Shown piece after piece: positions 32,535 through 37,574 of a stretch of DNA of 37,574 nt. How positions within the stretch are numbered: position 1 is the stretch's first letter; every line of letters starts with the position of its first letter. Origin of the DNA: an uncultured Saprospiraceae bacterium (GTDB taxonomy: Bacteria; Bacteroidota; Bacteroidia; Chitinophagales; Saprospiraceae); the NCBI GenBank assembly GCA_937923345.1, contig CAKZVJ010000080.1:1-37574 (forward strand). The letters run 5' to 3'. Made by a program: the position numbers and the translations under genes. Under the pieces are notes generated by a model, which was given only the letters and a program-made list of their open reading frames with translations, made no database searches and was not told the origin of the DNA.

Positions 32535-34955
32535 TTAGAACTCCACGAAGTACATCTCCAGTTCGCCTTTGTTTTTAGCCTTCACTTTGCCTCTGTAAGT
32601 GCACTTGAATTCATTCTTGACTAACAGATAAGTCGTAGCAGATATATTTATTTGATCTAGAGCACCAGAAGATTCCATTCTGCTGGCAGTATTAACGGTG
32701 TCGCCCCAAATGTCATAAGAGAACTTTTTACTCCCTACGACACCTGCAATAATAGGTCCTGAGTGAATTCCTACTCTCATTTTCCAAGGCTTTAAATTCT
32801 GTTTTGCTCTCTGTGCATTGTTATTCTTGACAAAAGTTTGCATTTCAATGGCAGCAAGTAAGATGTCTTTTGCGTGTGATTTACTTTCTAGAGGTAATCC
32901 GCTGGCGCACATATAGGCATCGCCGATGGTTTTTATTTTCTCAATATTATACTTTTCACAAATTTCATCAAAAGCAGTAAAGTGTATATTGACCTGCTTT
33001 AGCAATTCCTCCGCATTCAAACCTTCAGATAAGTTGGTGAAATTACTAAAGTCGGTAAATAATACAGATACTTGGTCGTAGTGTTTGGGTTTTGAAAAAC
33101 CATGCGCTTTTAATTCTGCAGCAGTTTGCTTAGGTAGGATATTTAGCAATAAAGATTCTGATTTATTTTTTTCGAGTTCAATCAGATTTTTGCTACTTTC
33201 TATCTGATCTTTTTGTTTTTCAATTTCATTTTTTTGTCTGCCTAATTTTTTATTTATCCTTCGGCTATTCAAAAGTCCTCCAAGAAACATCAAGAGCATA
33301 ATGCCAAGCAGAGCACCGACGCCATATGCAGTATTTCTAAAATTGGCTTCTTGGGCAAGTTGTAATTGATCAATTTTCTGCCTATTGGTTAGCAGCTCTT
33401 TATCTTTTGTTAGTAAGGCAATCTCTTTTTCTCTTTCTTGCTTCAAAGCCTCATTTACTTTTAATTCTGCTTGAATTAATTGTTCCTTCTGTCTAGCAGC
33501 AACCAATTTTTGATCTGCTTGCTGAGCGTTTAGACGTTGCTCTGCCAGAACCAACTCTTGCTTAGTGCGTTCTGCGACTAAGGTTTGATTGGCCATTTCT
33601 GCGTCTTGGATTTCCTGCTCTTTACGTAATAGTTTTAGTTCAGCGGCTTTGCTCTCGGATTCCAATTTTAATTTGTCTCCTGCTAGATTAAGTTTTTCTT
33701 TTTCTAGTTCGAGTTGATTAATCAATAAAGATTGTACTTCTTGGTTAATCAATAAGAGTTTTATCTCTTTTTCAGATTTCTCTATTTGATTTTGCTGTTG
33801 TATCCTAGCTTGTCTTTGGTATCTTTTTTCGACAATCAAAGAATCTTTTATTTCTAAGTGTTTTTGGTAGAATTCAAAGGCTTTGTCAAATTCGTATAAG
33901 TCTTGATAAATATTAGCAGTAGTGAGATAGTTGTCTCGGAGAACCTCGGCATCATTTATTTGATTGGCCAGTTCACTTGATTTAGTAGAATATAAAAGGG
34001 CATTGTGAATATCCCCATGTATATAATATATGGTGGACATGATGTGATAGATATTGGTTAAGCTCTTGGGGTTTTTATCAGATTTTTTGACTGCTTTGTT
34101 TAGGTAATCTATGGCCTTGCCCAAATCACCTAGATTGCCATGTACAATTCCGATATTAGTATTTAAGTCAGAATCATCAATGTAATTGTTTTTTTTATTC
34201 ATTTTTTCAGCTATCTGCAAATGAACTAAGGCGGATTTGTAATCTTTTGTCAAGTTATAATTATATCCAATGTTGCTGTGTGCAATCGCTAAGTCTGCAG
34301 ACTCACCTTGAGCTTCTATGATATTTTTTATTTTGATATTATGAATGAGGGCTTGTTCATAGTTTTTATTTTTATTCAGTATATGGACTATCTCTCTTCT
34401 GGTGGTGATAGCTTCTGAAACCAAATCTCTCTCTTCCTGAAACTTTAAAAGTTGATTTCTGAAAATTAGCGCACTATCCAATCTTTCCAGTTGGAGGTAA
34501 GCATAGGACATACGCAGTAGCATACTCGGCTTCCCATCCCTGGTATTCTCTTGGTTTATTTTGTCATAATATTGTATAGCTTTTCGAGGCAGTTCCTCTG
34601 CTAGATAAAAATCACCCAAGGAGAGAAGTAATGCGGCACGTTTCTCCTCATTAGGATATTTAGCATAATGATCTTGGAGTTGTAATTGATGAGTGTGTAC
34701 AGTACTGCTTTGCTTTTGAGCAATACCTTGGGCAATAATATTTTGTAGATACTCTTCTATTTGAGGAATATCACCTGACAACCTTGCTTCTTTTAGCCAA
34801 GACTGTAAGGTGTCAATATTGGTAGAGTATATTAGATGCCTACTTGGTGTAGATATACCCTCTTGAGCAAAGTTTGTACTTAGGAGTACATTGTGCAAAA
34901 TAATTATAAGTAATACTTTTATACTGATTCGAAATTCCTTTTTTACCCTATTCAT
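32535..34955 (-). CDS. membrane-anchored TPR protein with C-terminal adenylate cyclase domain (class III)
   Basis: An 806-residue signalling enzyme that makes a cyclic nucleotide, probably cAMP. A signal peptide (residues 12-31) exports about 370 residues of TPR-like helices, followed by a long coiled coil (about 385-540). One transmembrane helix (about 545-567) and a second coiled coil lead to the cytoplasmic class III cyclase at 629-806. Metal ligands D635 and D679, purine-specifying K675 (EKIKTIGDAYM) and D748 (SYDIWGD), and N755 and R759 are all intact. Lys plus Asp is the pattern of adenylate rather than guanylate cyclases. It starts 10 nt after the TonB-dependent receptor gene. Confidence 0.9.
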   Translation of the reverse strand: MNRVKKEFRISIKVLLIIILHNVLLSTNFAQEGISTPSRHLIYSTNIDTLQSWLKEARLSGDIPQIEEYLQNIIAQGIAQKQSSTVHTHQLQLQDHYAKYPNEEKRAALLLSLGDFYLAEELPRKAIQYYDKINQENTRDGKPSMLLRMSYAYLQLERLDSALIFRNQLLKFQEERDLVSEAITTRREIVHILNKNKNYEQALIHNIKIKNIIEAQGESADLAIAHSNIGYNYNLTKDYKSALVHLQIAEKMNKKNNYIDDSDLNTNIGIVHGNLGDLGKAIDYLNKAVKKSDKNPKSLTNIYHIMSTIYYIHGDIHNALLYSTKSSELANQINDAEVLRDNYLTTANIYQDLYEFDKAFEFYQKHLEIKDSLIVEKRYQRQARIQQQNQIEKSEKEIKLLLINQEVQSLLINQLELEKEKLNLAGDKLKLESESKAAELKLLRKEQEIQDAEMANQTLVAERTKQELVLAEQRLNAQQADQKLVAARQKEQLIQAELKVNEALKQEREKEIALLTKDKELLTNRQKIDQLQLAQEANFRNTAYGVGALLGIMLLMFLGGLLNSRRINKKLGRQKNEIEKQKDQIESSKNLIELEKNKSESLLLNILPKQTAAELKAHGFSKPKHYDQVSVLFTDFSNFTNLSEGLNAEELLKQVNIHFTAFDEICEKYNIEKIKTIGDAYMCASGLPLESKSHAKDILLAAIEMQTFVKNNNAQRAKQNLKPWKMRVGIHSGPIIAGVVGSKKFSYDIWGDTVNTASRMESSGALDQINISATTYLLVKNEFKCTYRGKVKAKNKGELEMYFVEF

Positions 34956-34965
34956 ACCCTGTATG

Positions 34966-37239
34966 TTAATCTAGTGTATAGTTGACACCGGTTATGAAAT
35001 AGGCATTTCTTTGTGTATTCAGGGAAAGATCATCTGGACTGCCAGTAGCATTTATGCCAGGGATGAAATTTGAATTATAATTGTTAACTTTTAAAAAGAC
35101 GTTAAAGTTGTCTGTCAAGTATAAGGAGGCCGCTATATTCATAGACCAAGTGGCCCGTCGAAGTAAATTAGAATTGAGATTAGACTCATATTCTGAAAGA
35201 GATAGTATGCTGCTTGAAGTATACTTACCGATAAAAAAGTTATCCACAGATAGAAATAGTTTTTTTACAGGATTAAGCGATATACTGATCTGCGATATAC
35301 TTTTAGGTTGCCCTAAGATGTCATTTATAAATTCACCATTGGGTAAATCCTGGCTACCTTGCAAATAGCTAAAGTTAGCCCTAAGTCTCAAATTGATTTT
35401 TTCTATTAGATTTTTAGAGCTTATGCTTGCTCTTATACCAGTTAAGTTTGCAGATGCATTATTGGAGTTGTTATAGCCGAATAGAAATTCGTCCTCTGTT
35501 TCGACTGTTTGAAATGTTAGTAGATTCGTATTTCTAGATTTGAATATGGCTACATCCAAATCAAAAAGATCTTTGAGTTTCCATCTTACTCCAAGCTCCC
35601 CATACCTTGTTTCTTGTGGGTTCTGTTCGAATGTAGTATTAGCCTCTAGGGAAGGGACACTGGTCCCTTTGACGATGCTAGCTCCTCTGGATGCCCAGTA
35701 CTCTGCTTGTATCATATAGGAATTAGAGTAATTCGCTCGAAGCGTTAAGTTTTTATCGAATTTATATAGGGCAGCAAAATGTGGAAGAACCTTGCTAAAG
35801 TTAGTGCCGTTGTCATCTGTCAAACTATTACCAGAAGAGGTTAGATAATTAAGTCCTAAGATCAAGTTTAGTTTTCCTAGTTTGACAAATGCATTGCCGA
35901 TAAGATTTGCGTTTACTTGAATAGCACCACCACCGTTTATTTGATCTGGAGAACTATTGTATACTTCAAAAGGTGACTGGAGTAGTAAATCTAAACTAGA
36001 CTTTAATTGAAATTCAACATTTTTGGTAAAAAAGGAAACACTAGGATAGAGTCTAAATTGAGTTATGCTGCCGCTAGCAAATCTTCTGCCGTCAAAATAT
36101 CTGTTGTTATTTATTCCTATAATAGAATCTCTAAGTACACTATCTCCATTTGATTGTTCGTCAGTGATTCTGTCTAGCTGTTGCTTTGCAAAGGGAAAGT
36201 TGTAGTCGAAAAAAGACTCATCCTCTACATCCAAGAGAAATAATTTTGTAGGAATATGTAGTCTAAATTTTTTGAAATCTTTTTTATAAGCTAAATTTGA
36301 AACAATCATGCGTTCACCATAGCTAGAGTTTGAGTTGTTGTAATTGTATGCTAGTGGATTTCCGCCTATCGCTGAATGAGTACTTCGTTGCATTTGTGAT
36401 ATTGAATAACTAAATCCTTTAAACTGTAAGCTCAAACCTATTTGTCTACTAGATTGTGGTAAGTTACTGAAGAGCTGCAGGGAATCACTGAGTACATAAA
36501 AAGAGTTGCTAGTATACGTTAAAGGGTCAAAATAAGGTCCAAATGGCATAGCAATATTGGTATTGTTTAGATTGGAATTGCTCCCATATGCTATGAATCT
36601 AAGTGTATTTTTCTTTTTACCTAACTTACCTCCAAATTGTACATTCATATTATTATATCGACCCGATCCACCTGCTAAATTAGCATGTACAAATATGGGA
36701 CGTTCGGATTTGCGTGTGACAATATTAATGGTCATAGCTCCTGCATCTGGCCCGTTTTGTAGTGTACTAGGACCATAGATGATTTCTATTCTTTCTGCTT
36801 GTCGGATGGGGAGCTGCTCTCCTATCGGAGTTCCTGACATGTTTAATGATTTGACCGCAAGATTATCGATCATGATCTTGGCATGTGTGTTGCCAAAAAG
36901 TCCATTGACTATAAATGTCTCTCCATGAACTGTCGAGCCAGGTTGAGATACGTGAATACCTGGTACCAACTTCAACACATCTCCCAATGAGAATAAACCT
37001 TTATTCAATATCTCCTCACTAGTGATGACATAGAGACTGTAGGGAAGCTCGTCGACCGAACTGAACAAACTGCTGGTAGTTAATATTTTTTGCGCTGCTA
37101 CTTGTTCTGTAGTAATATGTATATCTGAAATCCCTAGCTTGTCCAGAGATAGACTCAAACTGTCTATCTGAGCTTGTAGGTTGCTACAAAAGGTCAGAAT
37201 AAACAATATGCCATATGTCACTGCTTGAAAAATCGACAT
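34966..37239 (-). CDS. TonB-dependent outer-membrane receptor
   Basis: A 757-residue outer-membrane transporter. A signal peptide (ends NLQAQ) is followed by a plug domain (about 45-175: SLYVITSEEILNKGLFSLGDVLKLVPGI, IMIDNLAVKS, AERIEIIYGPSTLQNGPDAGAMTINIVTR), then a 22-strand-type beta barrel with alternating aromatics to the end. There is no N-terminal carboxypeptidase-like or SusC domain, so it resembles classical siderophore/vitamin or small-ligand receptors; the ligand is not known. The final residues are YTLD, so the usual terminal aromatic is missing. It is cotranscribed with the cyclase gene. Confidence 0.88.
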   Translation of the reverse strand: MSIFQAVTYGILFILTFCSNLQAQIDSLSLSLDKLGISDIHITTEQVAAQKILTTSSLFSSVDELPYSLYVITSEEILNKGLFSLGDVLKLVPGIHVSQPGSTVHGETFIVNGLFGNTHAKIMIDNLAVKSLNMSGTPIGEQLPIRQAERIEIIYGPSTLQNGPDAGAMTINIVTRKSERPIFVHANLAGGSGRYNNMNVQFGGKLGKKKNTLRFIAYGSNSNLNNTNIAMPFGPYFDPLTYTSNSFYVLSDSLQLFSNLPQSSRQIGLSLQFKGFSYSISQMQRSTHSAIGGNPLAYNYNNSNSSYGERMIVSNLAYKKDFKKFRLHIPTKLFLLDVEDESFFDYNFPFAKQQLDRITDEQSNGDSVLRDSIIGINNNRYFDGRRFASGSITQFRLYPSVSFFTKNVEFQLKSSLDLLLQSPFEVYNSSPDQINGGGAIQVNANLIGNAFVKLGKLNLILGLNYLTSSGNSLTDDNGTNFSKVLPHFAALYKFDKNLTLRANYSNSYMIQAEYWASRGASIVKGTSVPSLEANTTFEQNPQETRYGELGVRWKLKDLFDLDVAIFKSRNTNLLTFQTVETEDEFLFGYNNSNNASANLTGIRASISSKNLIEKINLRLRANFSYLQGSQDLPNGEFINDILGQPKSISQISISLNPVKKLFLSVDNFFIGKYTSSSILSLSEYESNLNSNLLRRATWSMNIAASLYLTDNFNVFLKVNNYNSNFIPGINATGSPDDLSLNTQRNAYFITGVNYTLD

Positions 37240-37270
37240 ATCTAAAGTTAACTAAAATAGTTGCATTCAA

Positions 37271-37297
37271 CAAATGTATCCTAATCGACTTAGTCAA
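37271..37297 (-). promoter_or_regulatory. promoter of the receptor-cyclase operon
   Basis: On the minus strand, TACATTTG (37278-37271) is an exact TAnnTTTG match and TTG (37297-37295) lies 16 nt upstream. The TTG is inside the AATTAT duplication that borders the mobile element copy B, so the insertion lies right at the edge of this promoter. Confidence 0.5.
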
Positions 37298-37301
37298 TTA
37301 T

Positions 37302-37508
37302 GAGTCCACTCCGGAAAGTAGCGGATTGCAAAAAATGAACTATTTTGGATGAGATTTATTATTCTCGAAATTCAGTGATGCCTGTGCGACAACATGATGG
37401 CGTGCCTCTTCGACAACTAGTTGTCGCACAGGCATCAGTAGATTTAGAAAATGAAAAATATCGCCAAAAGAGTCATTTTGTGGTTTCGTGACTTTTTGGA
37501 GCGGACTC
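37302..37508 (+). mobile_element. MITE-like foldback element, copy B (207 bp) with 6-bp target duplication
   Basis: The ends GAGTCCACTCCGGAAAGT and ACTTTTTGGAGCGGACTC are imperfect 18-bp terminal inverted repeats. They are flanked by a perfect AATTAT direct repeat (37296-37301 and 37509-37514), the footprint of a transposition. The two arms, about 80 bp each, are alike, so the whole element is one imperfect palindrome. The tip is an extended 18-bp stem, TGATGCCTGTGCGACAAC paired with its complement. No ORF is inside. It is about 93% identical over the arms to copy A, but A has only a short central hairpin. Transposase must come from elsewhere. The bases 37515-37574 show no complete gene. Confidence 0.88.
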
Positions 37509-37574
37509 AATTATGAATTTTGAGTGATGATTTATGAATGCTTTGCTATTTGCGTTACTTGCTTGTTGCAGGAT

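Noticed and set aside
32535-34955. guanylate cyclase
   Set aside because: The two purine-specifying positions are Lys and Asp, as in adenylate cyclases, rather than Glu and Cys/Ser.
37534-37574. possible start of a gene (MNALLFALLACCR...) running off the window end
   Set aside because: Looks like the start of a lipoprotein signal but is only 13 codons, with no promoter box just upstream. Cannot be judged without the following sequence.

Overview
This window looks like a chromosome segment from a Bacteroidota bacterium. The evidence is a type IX secretion system (T9SS) sorting domain, SprB-type repeats, a GIN-domain (DUF2807) protein, a TonB-dependent receptor, and several promoters that fit the Bacteroidota form TTG-N17..22-TAnnTTTG. 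Saprospiraceae- or Cytophagales-like is my guess from overall flavour; the sequence does not settle it. I see no rRNA or tRNA genes, no CRISPR array and no intact transposase.

Layout. 1-2.5 kb: M23 peptidase, DinB-like protein and a tiny membrane protein. 2.5-8.1 kb, minus strand: M14 carboxypeptidase and a large T9SS cargo protein (about seven propeller-like repeats, nine SprB-like repeats, C-terminal sorting domain). 8.2-9.8 kb: secreted acetyl-xylan-esterase-like hydrolase. 9.8-11.75 kb: a small lipoprotein and a Lys-rich 11-residue tandem-repeat protein, bracketed by two inverted copies of a structured repeat (family C). 11.8-12.7 kb: a basic protein with a C-terminal HhH domain. 12.9-15.8 kb: an ABC ATPase / permease / YtrA-type GntR regulator / GIN-protein operon with a candidate operator at the start of its transcript. 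15.8-19.1 kb: a third, shorter family C copy, corA, then an MscS channel with a universal-stress-like protein. 19.4-25.8 kb, minus strand: one long co-directional run RDD protein, rlmD, a small unknown, hybrid kinase, Hpt protein, single-domain response regulator, rfbA. It contains the parts of a complete multistep phosphorelay. 25.9-32.4 kb, plus strand: a tightly overlapping operon SpoIIM-like fusion, DUF4129, DUF4350, MoxR ATPase, DUF58, resembling the Bacteroidota Bat/MoxR clusters. 32.5-37.2 kb, minus strand: TonB-dependent receptor followed 10 nt later by a membrane-anchored TPR/adenylate cyclase.

The least conventional content lies between the genes. Two long, nearly palindromic foldback elements (161 and 207 bp) share about 18-bp imperfect terminal inverted repeats ending GAGTCC/GGACTC. 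One is flanked by a perfect 6-bp AATTAT duplication, so it looks like a non-autonomous transposon (MITE). Separately, three copies of another repeat fold into several hairpins. The two full copies differ inside their 44-nt hairpin by four paired, compensatory substitutions, which shows that base pairing itself is conserved. These two families are the best candidates for undescribed biology here. The protein-coding genes mostly fall in known families.
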